From Hyphomicrobiaceae bacterium (lineage in GTDB: Bacteria > Pseudomonadota > Alphaproteobacteria > Rhizobiales > Devosiaceae), in the NCBI GenBank assembly GCA_020638065.1, contig JACKJG010000007.1:62001-126000 (forward strand): a stretch of DNA of 64,000 bases, written 5' to 3'. How positions within the stretch are numbered: position 1 is the first letter of the stretch; each line of letters begins with the position of its first letter. Positions 44,078 through 52,954 of this stretch are shown here, one piece after another. A program made the position numbers and the translations under genes. The notes beneath the pieces are model-generated. The model was not told the DNA's origin. It saw nothing but the letters and a program-made list of their open reading frames with translations, and did no database searches.

Positions 44078-46634
44078 CTTGCGGCTCGGCCGGCGCCGCC
44101 GATTGAACGGCGCTCTTGATTGGCAGGTGCACCGTCACGCGTGTGCCATGCGGCTCACGGCCCTCGAAACTGATCGAACCACCATGCAATTGCACAAAGG
44201 CATTGGCGATGGTCAGACCTAGCCCGGCACCCCGAGACCGGCCTTCGACCGACCGGCCTTCGAAGCGCTGGAACATGGCATTGCGCAACTCCGCCGGCAC
44301 GCCGAACCCCTCATCTTCGACGATCAGGTTCATCCAGTTGTCGTGCGCTTCAGCCCTGAGCGTGACGCGAGAGCCGGGATCAGAGAACTTGGCGGCATTG
44401 CTGAGCAGGTTGTAGAGAATCTGGACGATGCGCTTGCCGTCAGCCTGCAGGGTGGGAAGATCATCAGGAATATCGAGCGTCAGATTGATCGGCTCCTCGC
44501 CGTCGCTGCCGGTAAAGGTCGCATCGAGACCTGCCCGCGCCCGCTGTACCAGATCGCGGATATCGTGCTCATCGATCTCCAGCTCGGCAATGCCGGCATC
44601 GACGTGGGTAAGGTCGAGAATATTGTCGATCAGAACGCCAAGGGTTGCGCTCTGGGCCCGGATATAATCGGTATATTGCCGCTGCCGTTCATTGAGTGGC
44701 CCGAACGCGTCCGAGGCCAGCAAGTCGGCAAAGCCGATAATATTGGTCAGGGGCGACCGCAATTCATAGGACACCGATTGCACGAAAGCGTCCTTCAGCC
44801 GGTCTGCGGTTTCCAGCGCTTCATTGCGCTCCTTGAGCACACGCTCATAATTGGCCGATTGGGTGACGTCGACGAAGGTCAGCATGACCTGGCCGTCCGG
44901 CAATGGCGTCGCGCAATAATCGATCAGCCGCCCGTCCGAACGATTGATCCGGCCGGTGACATCCGACCGGGTCGGATTGAGGTTGACCACATTGCGTTTG
45001 AGTTCGCCCCAGATGCGTTGCCCGTCCTCGGGAAAGCCCTCCTTGACGGCCTTGGCCAACTCGTTGATGTGCGGATGCTCGGCCAGAAGGTTGGTCGGCA
45101 GCTTCCACAGAACCGAAATCTTGGGATTGTGCAGCCGCAACCGCCCGTCGGGTGAAAACACGGCGACACCCTCGCTAAGGGCATTCAGCGTTTCCCGCTG
45201 AACGTTGACCAGCGCCTTCTTCTCCGTTTCGAGCTTGAGCTTCTCGCTGACGTCTTCAAAGACATAGATCAGCCCGCCGTCACCGCCTGCAGGTGCGACG
45301 ACGAAATTGATCGTGCGGCCATCAGGCAGATACCAGGTATCTTCCTTGGCCTGCTTGAGCTGATAGTTTTTCAGATGCTCGCGCTTCCAGCCCTGATAAT
45401 CGGCAACGGCCGGCAAGTGCTCCTTGTTGCGCAACTTGTCGAGAATGAGCTTTTCGGAAACGCCCGATTTCAGCCAGGCTTCGTCGAGCCCGAAAAACTC
45501 GGCATAGGCCGAATTGAAATGCACCAGCCGCCCATTCTTGTCGAAAACCACCACCGGCGCCACAAGCGCCTCGATCACGCCAGGCACCTGCCCCTGCGCC
45601 AATGCCGCTAGGCCAAGCGGGTCCTGTTCGACATGGCCCAGATAGCCTGCGCTTCCCTCCGACAGTTTGAACAGCACGAGTTCGAATTGCGGATATTGCG
45701 GCAGCGGGTCGCTAATCGACAGCGCAGCCTCTGCCCCGGCCAACTGCCCCAGCTGATTGCGCACGTCGGATGGGGCGAAAATCTCCACAGGACTGGCAGA
45801 AGGATCGGGCCTAGCCAGCTTACCCATTCTGGCCGCGAGCTGCATATAGGCAGTGTTGGCATAGCTGATCTGTCCGTCGGCATCGCGAATCCAGGCCGGC
45901 TTGTGCAGCAGGGAAAGGATCGCACGAGCCGAACTGGGGTCGGCACCGGCCGTCGCGGCCGCAGACAAAAAGCGCGGGTTCCGGGCGGGATCGAGGTGTT
46001 CGGCAATGTCGGCACGTTCAGGGAAAAGCGGCGTTGGCACATCAAGCGAAATGGCCCGCCGCAATTTCAGCGCCACACCGGAACCCGAAGGGCGTCCCAC
46101 GGCGCGGATGGTGGCGCCATCGAGGCTGGTCAGCGTCAGGTCGAACCCTCTGCTACGCAGCCGCAACTGGCTCGCCGCCGCATCGAGTTTGCCGACATCA
46201 TCGCCGGGCAGCCAGAGATTGAAGTTGAGAACGTCCTCACCTGACCGCAGGGTTTCCGACAAGACCGGCGGACTGCCCAGAACTCTGACGGGATGAGTTT
46301 CGCTCCAGAAGATCGTGACTTCCGGCATGGTGGCCAGAAGCGCTTCATAATCATCAAGGTCGGACCGGATAAGCGCCAGTTCTTCGCTGGCCTGCCGGGC
46401 CTGGGCACCGGCGCGATTGCGGCTCTTAAGGGCCAGACCCGCGGCCAGAAGCCCGAACAGGGCAAGACCCGCGGTGACGGCCATCGGCACCGCGCCCGAC
46501 ATCATGGCGGATTTGACGATCTGCGGATTTGTCTGGGCAAGGGCAGGTGACGCGGCGATCAGGGTGGCGGTCGAGGCGGCGGCCAGATAGGCGGGCCGGA
46601 ATCCTTTTCGTCGCCGGATTGCCGCCGGTATCAT
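44070..46634 (-). CDS. divL: DivL-type cell-cycle sensor with tyrosine in the H box
   Basis: A membrane protein of 854 residues. A signal-like first helix (about 15-35) and a second membrane segment (about 48-70) precede several PAS domains (about 230-600, for example AWIRDADGQISYANTAYMQ and VVFDKNGRLVHFNSAYAE). The HisKA domain has Tyr623 (codon TAT at 44768-44766) where other kinases have the phospho-histidine: SVSYELRSPLTNIIG. An ATPase domain with IVQILYNLLSNAAKFS and GAGLGLTIANAF follows. This Tyr substitution, with the PAS array, is the mark of DivL, which in Caulobacter steers CckA by sensing phosphorylated DivK rather than acting as a phosphate donor. The start could be TTG two codons earlier. 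Confidence 0.85.
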   Translation of the reverse strand: MIPAAIRRRKGFRPAYLAAASTATLIAASPALAQTNPQIVKSAMMSGAVPMAVTAGLALFGLLAAGLALKSRNRAGAQARQASEELALIRSDLDDYEALLATMPEVTIFWSETHPVRVLGSPPVLSETLRSGEDVLNFNLWLPGDDVGKLDAAASQLRLRSRGFDLTLTSLDGATIRAVGRPSGSGVALKLRRAISLDVPTPLFPERADIAEHLDPARNPRFLSAAATAGADPSSARAILSLLHKPAWIRDADGQISYANTAYMQLAARMGKLARPDPSASPVEIFAPSDVRNQLGQLAGAEAALSISDPLPQYPQFELVLFKLSEGSAGYLGHVEQDPLGLAALAQGQVPGVIEALVAPVVVFDKNGRLVHFNSAYAEFFGLDEAWLKSGVSEKLILDKLRNKEHLPAVADYQGWKREHLKNYQLKQAKEDTWYLPDGRTINFVVAPAGGDGGLIYVFEDVSEKLKLETEKKALVNVQRETLNALSEGVAVFSPDGRLRLHNPKISVLWKLPTNLLAEHPHINELAKAVKEGFPEDGQRIWGELKRNVVNLNPTRSDVTGRINRSDGRLIDYCATPLPDGQVMLTFVDVTQSANYERVLKERNEALETADRLKDAFVQSVSYELRSPLTNIIGFADLLASDAFGPLNERQRQYTDYIRAQSATLGVLIDNILDLTHVDAGIAELEIDEHDIRDLVQRARAGLDATFTGSDGEEPINLTLDIPDDLPTLQADGKRIVQILYNLLSNAAKFSDPGSRVTLRAEAHDNWMNLIVEDEGFGVPAELRNAMFQRFEGRSVEGRSRGAGLGLTIANAFVQLHGGSISFEGREPHGTRVTVHLPIKSAVQSAAPAEPQGA

Positions 46635-46763
46635 GCCCAAGCCTCACTGAAATTGCCCGCCCCGGGTGCAAAAGCAAATCACCCGAATCACTTCAACATA
46701 CCCGATCAGGCGAATCGCGTTGAAGGGCAAAATCGCGCGAAACGCACTTTGTTTGCCTTCAAC

Positions 46764-46791
46764 AAAAAAGGCGCTGATTTCTCAGCGCCTT
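46764..46791 (-). terminator. Rho-independent terminator of ahcY
   Basis: A 10-bp stem AAGGCGCTGA / TCAGCGCCTT with a TTTC loop, followed on the minus strand by TTTTTTGTT. It lies 30 bases after the ahcY stop and separates it from divL. Confidence 0.92.
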
Positions 46792-46820
46792 CGCCAGTGG
46801 AAGATGTGGTTTTGGACCGG

Positions 46821-48230
46821 TCAGTAGCGGTAATGGTCCGGTTTGAACGGACCATTCTGCGGCACGCCGATATAGGCGGCCTGTTCGGCGCTGAGCCTGG
46901 TCAGTTTCGCGCCGAGCTTGGCAAGGTGCAGTTCCGCAACCTTTTCGTCGAGCAGTTTGGGCAGAACGAAAACCCCGTTTTCGTACTGATCGTGCTTGGT
47001 CCACAATTCGATCTGGGCCAGCGTCTGGTTCGAGAAGGACGCGCTCATCACGAACGAGGGGTGCCCCGTCGCGTTGCCGAGATTGACCAGCCGGCCCTCG
47101 GACAGAAGAATGATGCGCTGATCGTCGCTCAGATGCACGATATCGACCTGCGGCTTGACGTTGGTCCATTTGAAGTTCTGCAATTCGGCAACCTGAATTT
47201 CATTGTCGAAATGCCCGATATTGCAGACGATCGCCATGTCCTTGAGTTTGCGCATATTGTCGAGCGTGATGATATCGCGATTGCCGGTGCACGAGACGAT
47301 GATGTCCGCACGCGGCGCGGCCTCTTCGAGTGTGACGACCTCGAACCCGTCCATCGCCGCCTGCAGCGCGCAGATCGGATCGATTTCGGTCACCAGCACC
47401 CGCGCGCCGGAGCCGACCAGCGATTGTGCAGACCCTTTGCCCACATCGCCGTAACCGCAAACGATGGCGACCTTGCCTGCCATCATCACGTCGGTGCCCC
47501 GGCGGATCGCGTCGACCAGGCTCTCGCGGCAGCCATACTTGTTGTCGAATTTCGACTTGGTCACACTGTCGTTGACGTTGATTGCCGGGAAGGGCAGTTC
47601 GCCCCGTTTGTGCAGATCGTAGAGCCGGTGAACGCCAGTCGTGGTTTCCTCGGAAACGCCGCGGATATTGCCGCGAACCTTTGAAAAGAATCCGGGATTC
47701 CTGGCCAGGCGCTTCTTCACCTGAGCCGCAAAGAATTCCTCTTCCGTCGATTTTGGATGATCGAGGATCGAAGGGTCGGTTTCCGCCTTGGCACCGGTCA
47801 GGACCAGCATGGTCGCGTCGCCGCCATCGTCTAGGATCATGTTGGCGGTCTCGCCATTGCCCCAGTCCAGAATGTGGTCGGTAAAGCCCCAATATTCCTC
47901 GAGCGTTTCGCCCTTGTGCGCGAAAACCGGAATACCGGCAGCCGCAATCGCCGCCGCCGCATGGTCCTGGGTCGAAAAGATGTTGCATGAGGCCCAGCGC
48001 ACTTCGGCGCCCAGAGCGACCAGCGTCTCGATCAGCACCGCGGTCTGGATCGTCATGTGCAGCGAGCCGGCAATGCGCGCGCCCTTGAGTGGTTGCGCTG
48101 CGCGATACTCCTCGCGGATCGCCATCAGGCCGGGCATCTCGATCTCGGCCATTTCGATTTCCTTGCGGCCATAATCGGCAAGGGCGATATCGCGCACCGA
48201 ATAGTCGGCAAAAGTGGTGTTCTGGGACAT
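46821..48230 (-). CDS. ahcY: Adenosylhomocysteinase
   Basis: A tetrameric NAD enzyme of 469 residues that splits S-adenosylhomocysteine to adenosine and homocysteine, keeping methyltransferases free from product inhibition. [15 protein letters not shown] is the NAD-binding signature; [15 protein letters not shown] and the region [13 protein letters not shown] are substrate-binding parts. The C-terminus ends KPDHYRY as in the family. The ATG at 48230 has GGAG seven bases before it; the in-frame 27-codon extension is not conserved. A 24-bp dyad 103 bases upstream is a likely operator for a SAH/SAM-responsive regulator. Confidence 0.97.
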   Translation of the reverse strand: MSQNTTFADYSVRDIALADYGRKEIEMAEIEMPGLMAIREEYRAAQPLKGARIAGSLHMTIQTAVLIETLVALGAEVRWASCNIFSTQDHAAAAIAAAGIPVFAHKGETLEEYWGFTDHILDWGNGETANMILDDGGDATMLVLTGAKAETDPSILDHPKSTEEEFFAAQVKKRLARNPGFFSKVRGNIRGVSEETTTGVHRLYDLHKRGELPFPAINVNDSVTKSKFDNKYGCRESLVDAIRRGTDVMMAGKVAIVCGYGDVGKGSAQSLVGSGARVLVTEIDPICALQAAMDGFEVVTLEEAAPRADIIVSCTGNRDIITLDNMRKLKDMAIVCNIGHFDNEIQVAELQNFKWTNVKPQVDIVHLSDDQRIILLSEGRLVNLGNATGHPSFVMSASFSNQTLAQIELWTKHDQYENGVFVLPKLLDEKVAELHLAKLGAKLTRLSAEQAAYIGVPQNGPFKPDHYRY

Positions 48231-48332
48231 GAATTTCTCCGGTTTGGTCACCTCAGCGCGTCTCCGGGCCTGTTCGCACCGGACCGCCGAATTTGGCGCG
48301 ACTATAGGCAATCGGACTTACCAAGACAATAA

Positions 48333-48356
48333 GGACATAAAGAAGTCTTTATATCC
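48333..48356. promoter_or_regulatory. 24-bp inverted repeat upstream of ahcY
   Basis: GGACATAAAGA (48333-48343), two bases, and TCTTTATATCC (48346-48356) form an 11-2-11 inverted repeat with one mismatched pair. The compact shape suits a winged-helix dimer. I recall ArsR-family SahR-type operators of the form ATAAAGA-N2-TCTTTAT before methionine-cycle genes in Alphaproteobacteria; I could not check this. The last base touches the stop codon of the DUF2937 gene. Confidence 0.55.
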
Positions 48357-48880
48357 TAACTTGTGCGCCCCGTTGCGGCTGTTTCGGGGCCGGCCCGCCG
48401 TCTGCGGACCCGCCGCACACCGGCCCGGCCCCCATAGGTGAGGCCCAACCCGATCAGGAATCCGGCACCCGCATAGATCAGTCCTTCGATCGTCACCGGA
48501 ATGGCGGGCTTGAAGGCCTCCAATGCCCGGCTGGCGATGCCGCCATCGAAATAGGAGGCGAAATTGGCGACCCGGGTCAGCGGCGACTGGTCCTGAAGAT
48601 TGGCCAGATGCGACGACAAACGCTCCTGTCTCGTGATGACATTGCGCATATCCGTGCCGCGATCGGCGAAGAAGGTTTGCCCCAGCTTGTCATATTCGGC
48701 CAGAGCGGTCTGGCGATCCATGCCCGCCCGCGCGGCACTGGCATCGAAATCGGCAACGACCTTGGTGAGTTCGTCAACGGCGCCGCCGAGACGCTGCTCA
48801 TATTGCTGGGCGAATTCGGGAAACTGCGACAGCAAGATGCCGCAGATCAGCCCGGCCACAATTGCCACGATTCGGAACAT
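48356..48880 (-). CDS. DUF2937 family membrane protein
   Basis: A protein of 174 residues with membrane helices at both ends (IVAIVAGLICGILLSQFPEF and about 125-148). Between them lies an about-95-residue periplasmic helical region containing AVDELTKVVADFDASAA and NVITRQERLSSHLANLQDQ. This fits DUF2937, of unknown function. The C-terminus is very basic (VRRVRRRR). It lies 48 bases behind the HPr gene on the same strand and could be the last gene of that operon, with the ahcY operator starting exactly at its end. Confidence 0.82.
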   Translation of the reverse strand: MFRIVAIVAGLICGILLSQFPEFAQQYEQRLGGAVDELTKVVADFDASAARAGMDRQTALAEYDKLGQTFFADRGTDMRNVITRQERLSSHLANLQDQSPLTRVANFASYFDGGIASRALEAFKPAIPVTIEGLIYAGAGFLIGLGLTYGGRAGVRRVRRRRAGPETAATGRTS

Positions 48881-48928
48881 GGAGCCTCTTTGTCCTAACC
48901 TGTGCCTTTGACGCGGATACTTGGCCCG

Positions 48929-49249
48929 CTATTCGTCGCCTGCTGCCTCACTGTCCTCGTCAAAGCCGCAATCGATGAGATCGGACAGTGCGTCAAGCGC
49001 CTCGCGGGCCTGTTTGCCGGTTGCGCGGACCAGAATATGACTGCCAGGCCCCGCCGCCAACATCATTAGACCCATGATCGAGGTCCCCCCGACCGTCACC
49101 TCATTGTGCGTGACCGAAATATCGGCGTCAAATTGCTCGGTCAGGCGGACGAACCGGGCCGATGCGCGCGCATGCAGCCCCCGCCGGTTGCAGATGCGCA
49201 TGCGTTGCGCCAGCGCGTGTGTCGGGTTTGTGTGGTCCGACTGGTCCAT
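48929..49249 (-). CDS. ptsH: HPr family phosphocarrier (NPr-type)
   Basis: A protein of 106 residues with the HPr fold. His26 in NRRGLHARASARFV accepts phosphate from the EI protein PtsP, and Ser57 in GGTSIMGLMML is the site used by HPr kinase, which is encoded just upstream. It is longer than E. coli HPr by about ten residues at each end; the acidic tail ends DEDSEAAGDE. It hands phosphate to PtsN and to the EIIA encoded before it, with which it overlaps by one base (TGATG). Confidence 0.94.
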   Translation of the reverse strand: MDQSDHTNPTHALAQRMRICNRRGLHARASARFVRLTEQFDADISVTHNEVTVGGTSIMGLMMLAAGPGSHILVRATGKQAREALDALSDLIDCGFDEDSEAAGDE

Positions 49250-49656
49250 CAGCCTTGGCCGGCACCCAGCACATCGTTGGCGACATTGATATATTTGCGT
49301 CCCGCGTCCTGCGCCTCGCGCACCGCATCGCGCATGCTGGCGTCGCCACGCACCCGCGCCAGCTTGACCAGCATGGGCAGATTGACCCCGGCGATCACCT
49401 CGACGCTCTGCCCCTCCATCACCGAAATGGCGAGGTTGGACGGCGTGCCGCCGAACATGTCGGTCAGAATGACGACTCCGTCTCCGCTGTCGGCTTCCTG
49501 CACGGCATCGAGAATGTTCTCGCGCCGCTCTTCCATGTCATCGTCCGGGCCGATGCACACGGTTTCGCATTGTTCCTGCGGACCAACGACATGTTCGAGC
49601 GCTGATTTGAATTCTTCGGCCAGGCGGCCATGGGTGACGAGCACCATTCCGATCAT
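49249..49656 (-). CDS. PTS EIIA component of mannose family
   Basis: A protein of 135 residues with the EIIA-Man fold. His9 in MIGMVLVTHGRLAEEF is the phosphorylation site and DMFGGTPSNLAI is the conserved active-site loop. No membrane PTS permease is linked, so, as in other Alphaproteobacteria, the protein is regulatory rather than a sugar transporter part. It is often called ManX or EIIA-Man. The start has a perfect AAAGGAGGTG site. ptsH follows with a one-base overlap, and hprK lies 117 bases upstream. Confidence 0.92.
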   Translation of the reverse strand: MIGMVLVTHGRLAEEFKSALEHVVGPQEQCETVCIGPDDDMEERRENILDAVQEADSGDGVVILTDMFGGTPSNLAISVMEGQSVEVIAGVNLPMLVKLARVRGDASMRDAVREAQDAGRKYINVANDVLGAGQG

Positions 49657-49773
49657 CTCACACCTCCTTTTAGGTGCGGGTCGTTTGTTTTGGGCAGCTT
49701 GCGCCGCTCTTGCGGACAATTGCAAGGGCGCATTTGTCCGCTTTCCCCGCAATTTGGACTTGTGGCCATGAGG

Positions 49774-50253
49774 TCAGCCTTCTGGATTGAGACTGTGGTT
49801 GGAAAGCGCGGCGCGCACCAGCAAAGCCTGATGCGCAAGGTCGAGTTTTGGATGTCCCATCAGGGCCAGCCGCGGCACTGGACGATCGAGAATCCGGGTC
49901 GAAAAATCCTCGGCCATCGGCAAGCGCGTCAGTTCATCGACGAAATCTACCACCAGATGCAGCTCTGCCTGGTTGACTTGCTTACGCCGCACGGGTCCGA
50001 AAAAGCGCAATTCGATCAGGCCCTTGTTGATACGGGGCGCACTGAGCATCAGCAAGTCACCATCAAGCCCGACGTCAACCAGATCATCCGAAATCAGAGC
50101 CGTCTGGCTTCTTTGTGAATCTGCGTTGTCGATGAGATGCAGCGCCAGCAGGCTCTTGCCGGATCCGCTCGCACCGCGCAGCAGCAGGCCGTGCCCCTCG
50201 AAGAGGAGCGCGGTTGCCTGAACCGGGATGGTTCGCGATGGCTTGCCCGTCAC
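49774..50253 (-). CDS. hprK: HPr kinase/phosphorylase, short alphaproteobacterial form
   Basis: A protein of 159 residues containing only the kinase domain of HprK. GASGSGKSLLALHL (residues 27-34) is the Walker A loop, LISDDLVDVGLDGD is the region with the Mg-binding Asp, and GLIELRFFGPV (in firmicutes ...IRGxGIID) is the signature. The N-terminal domain of the Gram-positive enzyme is absent, which is normal in this group. It phosphorylates HPr on Ser57. Its start overlaps the chvG stop by four bases, so it is translationally coupled with the sensor kinase. Confidence 0.93.
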   Translation of the reverse strand: MTGKPSRTIPVQATALLFEGHGLLLRGASGSGKSLLALHLIDNADSQRSQTALISDDLVDVGLDGDLLMLSAPRINKGLIELRFFGPVRRKQVNQAELHLVVDFVDELTRLPMAEDFSTRILDRPVPRLALMGHPKLDLAHQALLVRAALSNHSLNPEG

Positions 50254-51992
50254 GCGCGCGCCATTGGCAATGTCACGGTGAAAACGGCGCCGGACCGGTC
50301 GTCACGGTTTCTGGCATCGATCGTGCCTTTATGCGCCTCGACAATCTGCTGGGAGATCGAAAGTCCGAGACCGGAATGATCACCGAAATGCTCGGTCTCG
50401 GGTCGGTCGGTATAAAAGCGCGAAAAGATGCGGCTGACATCGCCCTTGATGCCCTGTCCCTGATCGCTGACCGTGAGCACGACCTTGCCGTCCTTGCGGC
50501 TGAGATTGAGCACGACCGCGCCCCCGTCCGGCGAGAACGAAATGGCATTGTCGATCAGGTTGGTCACCACCTGTGCCAGCCGGCTGTCATGTCCTCGCAC
50601 CGGATAGGATTCGCTTTTGTCGCGTGTAGTCTTGATATCGATATTGCGGGTTGCCGCCACGTCGGTCTGCATCGACACCATCGCCGAAACGATGTCGTTG
50701 AGATCGAAGACTTCGGTCGCGTCCCGCGCCAGTTCGGCATCGAGACGCGATGCATTGGAGATGTCCGAAATCAGCCGGTCGAGCCGTTGCACGTCATGCT
50801 TGATGATTTCGGTGAGCCGATCCCGGTCCTTCTCCGATTTCACCAGCGGAAGTGTCTCGACCGCACTCCTGAGCGAGGTCAGCGGGTTCTTCAATTCATG
50901 CGCGACGTCGGCCGCAAAGCTCTCAATGGCGTGGATGCGGTTGAACAGCGACGCAGTCATGGCCCGGAACGAGCCGGAAAGATGGCCAATTTCGTCGCTG
51001 CGGCCAGTGAAATCAGGAATCTGCGTGCGCGCGTTCATTGAGGCCTGCACTTCGTCCGCCGCCGCGCTGAGCCGGCGCATCGGCCCGGCAATCGTCGAGG
51101 CGGTGAAAATGGCGAGCCCCAGCGTCACCCCGACGGCAACCAGCGCAATTCTGAGCACGCTTGCCCGCTCCTGCGCCACGATCGCGTCGATCTCGCCCGG
51201 TTCGGTCGAAAGCAGCAAGGCGCCGACCGTTGCCCGCAAACGTTGAACCGGCACAGCGACCGAAACGATCAGATCGCCCGTATTGTCCACGCGAACGATG
51301 TCGGCTGGTGCCCCGGCAAGGGCCGCGGCGACCTCGGGATAGCGCTTGCCCTCGTCCGATCCATATTCCTGATAGACCGGAAAACGGTCTCCGGGCACGA
51401 AGGTCATGAACCGGTCCCACCATTCTTCCCAGAACGGTTTGGCCACCGGGGCAGCCTTCTGGGTGCGTATCACTTCGCCGGAAAGATAGATCGAGTTGGA
51501 ATCAAGGATGAGCAGCCCGTCCTTGTCGTAGATCCGGGCCCGAGTCTTTGTCGGTGAAACCAGATTGCGCAATAACGGCGCCACCCGTTCGGGACTGATC
51601 GGGAACTCAAGGGCAGGATCGAAAAAGCTGAGCGGCGAAAGGGGGGCATTGCCCTGTAGCTGCAACAGCCGATCCGGATTGACGGTGATGACATTGCTGT
51701 CGACCGTGGCCGACGCGGCCACCGCCGCAGCAATGATCTCGCCCTGCACCCTAAGTGACTGCACCTTGGCCTCGATCAGGCCTTCGCGCCATTGGTTGAA
51801 GTACAGAATACCAACGACCAGAATGACGAGACCGGCCAGATTGATGGCAACGATGCGCCGCGCAAGGCTTGAAAAAAGCGCCATCTCGATCGCGCGCCAG
51901 ACCCGCTTGCCGGCCCGCAAGACCGGCTGAAAAATCCGGCTGCCTCTGCGAGCAGACGTTTCGCGCGTGTCGGCCGCTTCGGTCCGGGGCAC
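50250..51992 (-). CDS. chvG: Envelope/acid sensor histidine kinase ChvG (ExoS)
   Basis: A kinase of 580 residues with two membrane helices (about 45-65 and 275-297) around a periplasmic sensor domain of about 200 residues. A HAMP domain (about 298-350), the H box FAADVAHELKNPLTS with His365, and an ATPase domain with VTNLIDNAISFSPDGG and HSGLGLSISQQI follow. It pairs with ChvI, encoded upstream. ChvG/ChvI responds to acid and cell-wall stress and is usually essential or nearly so in Hyphomicrobiales. The GTG start is used since rhizobial ChvG proteins have a similar N-terminal tail; the frame is open back into chvI, but without another plausible start. Confidence 0.93.
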   Translation of the reverse strand: MPRTEAADTRETSARRGSRIFQPVLRAGKRVWRAIEMALFSSLARRIVAINLAGLVILVVGILYFNQWREGLIEAKVQSLRVQGEIIAAAVAASATVDSNVITVNPDRLLQLQGNAPLSPLSFFDPALEFPISPERVAPLLRNLVSPTKTRARIYDKDGLLILDSNSIYLSGEVIRTQKAAPVAKPFWEEWWDRFMTFVPGDRFPVYQEYGSDEGKRYPEVAAALAGAPADIVRVDNTGDLIVSVAVPVQRLRATVGALLLSTEPGEIDAIVAQERASVLRIALVAVGVTLGLAIFTASTIAGPMRRLSAAADEVQASMNARTQIPDFTGRSDEIGHLSGSFRAMTASLFNRIHAIESFAADVAHELKNPLTSLRSAVETLPLVKSEKDRDRLTEIIKHDVQRLDRLISDISNASRLDAELARDATEVFDLNDIVSAMVSMQTDVAATRNIDIKTTRDKSESYPVRGHDSRLAQVVTNLIDNAISFSPDGGAVVLNLSRKDGKVVLTVSDQGQGIKGDVSRIFSRFYTDRPETEHFGDHSGLGLSISQQIVEAHKGTIDARNRDDRSGAVFTVTLPMARA

Positions 51993-52059
51993 AGACTCTT
52001 CCAGCGCCGCCGCGGAGGCGGCCGGTTCGGGAATGTCGTTACCGGCCCGGTCGAGTATC

Positions 52060-52803
52060 TTATTGCTCCTTGAAGCGGTAGCCCACGCCGTAAAGGGTTT
52101 CGATCATCTCGAAACTGTCATCGACGAGCTTGAACTTCTTTCTCAGCCGCTTGATGTGACTGTCGATGGTGCGGTCGTCGACATAGACCTGATCGTCATA
52201 GGCGGCATCCATCAGGGCGTTGCGGCTTTTGACGACACCCGGGCGGTGAGCGAGCGACTGCAGGATAAGGAATTCGGTGACCGTCAGCGTCACATGCTTG
52301 CCCTTCCAGGTGCAGGTGTGGCGCTCTTCATCCATCACCAGCGCGCCGCGTTCCAAGATATTGCCCTTGCTGGTCGACCCGATTTCGACCATGCCCGAAC
52401 CGTTCGCCGCGACCGGTGCCGAAGCGCTATCGCGCAATTGCGCTTGCGCCCGCCGAAGGATGGCCTTGACCCGTTCGACCAGAAGCCGCTGCGAGAACGG
52501 CTTCTTGATGAAGTCGTCGGCACCCATCTTGAGGCCGAACAATTCGTCGATCTCTTCGTCCTTCGAGGTCAGGAAGATGACCGGCAGATTGGATTTCTGC
52601 CGCAACCGGCGGAGCAACTCCATCCCGTCCATGCGCGGCATCTTGATGTCGAGAATGGCCAGGTCCGGTTCATTCTGGCTCAGACCCTCAAGACCGGACG
52701 CGCCATCCGTATAGGTTTGCACGGCATAACCCTCGGCCTCAAGTGCCAGCGAGACGGATGTCAGGATGTTGCGGTCATCATCGACCAGAGCAATTCTGGG
52801 CAT
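52060..52803 (-). CDS. chvI: OmpR-family response regulator ChvI
   Basis: A regulator of 247 residues. The receiver domain (1-120) has Asp52 in [13 protein letters not shown] and the conserved Lys in DDFIKKPFS. The winged-helix DNA-binding domain (about 150-245) has [19 protein letters not shown] and [13 protein letters not shown]. It starts the minus-strand run chvI-chvG-hprK-EIIA-HPr, 67 bases before chvG. ATG 52803 is the conserved start; a GTG 10 codons upstream is unlikely. In most rhizobia pckA is divergent from chvI, but a cell-wall hydrolase gene is found instead here. Confidence 0.94.
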   Translation of the reverse strand: MPRIALVDDDRNILTSVSLALEAEGYAVQTYTDGASGLEGLSQNEPDLAILDIKMPRMDGMELLRRLRQKSNLPVIFLTSKDEEIDELFGLKMGADDFIKKPFSQRLLVERVKAILRRAQAQLRDSASAPVAANGSGMVEIGSTSKGNILERGALVMDEERHTCTWKGKHVTLTVTEFLILQSLAHRPGVVKSRNALMDAAYDDQVYVDDRTIDSHIKRLRKKFKLVDDSFEMIETLYGVGYRFKEQ

Positions 52804-52954
52804 ATCAGGATCAATCCCACCTTTTTTCAGCACATGATGCGCCGCGTCCCCGATTGTAAGAGCGGCGGAACTGCGTTGAGGCCTTCAAAATGCGCGCAAA
52901 TTATGGCCACGGCAAGGGGCAGGGCGGTCTGGTCAATGCCGGCAAAGGAGCGTT

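Noticed and set aside
48231..48360. SAH or SAM riboswitch in the ahcY leader
   Set aside because: I looked for the conserved GAGG/GCUC core of SAH riboswitches and for SAM-II-like pseudoknot elements and found no convincing set; the dyad operator explains regulation better.
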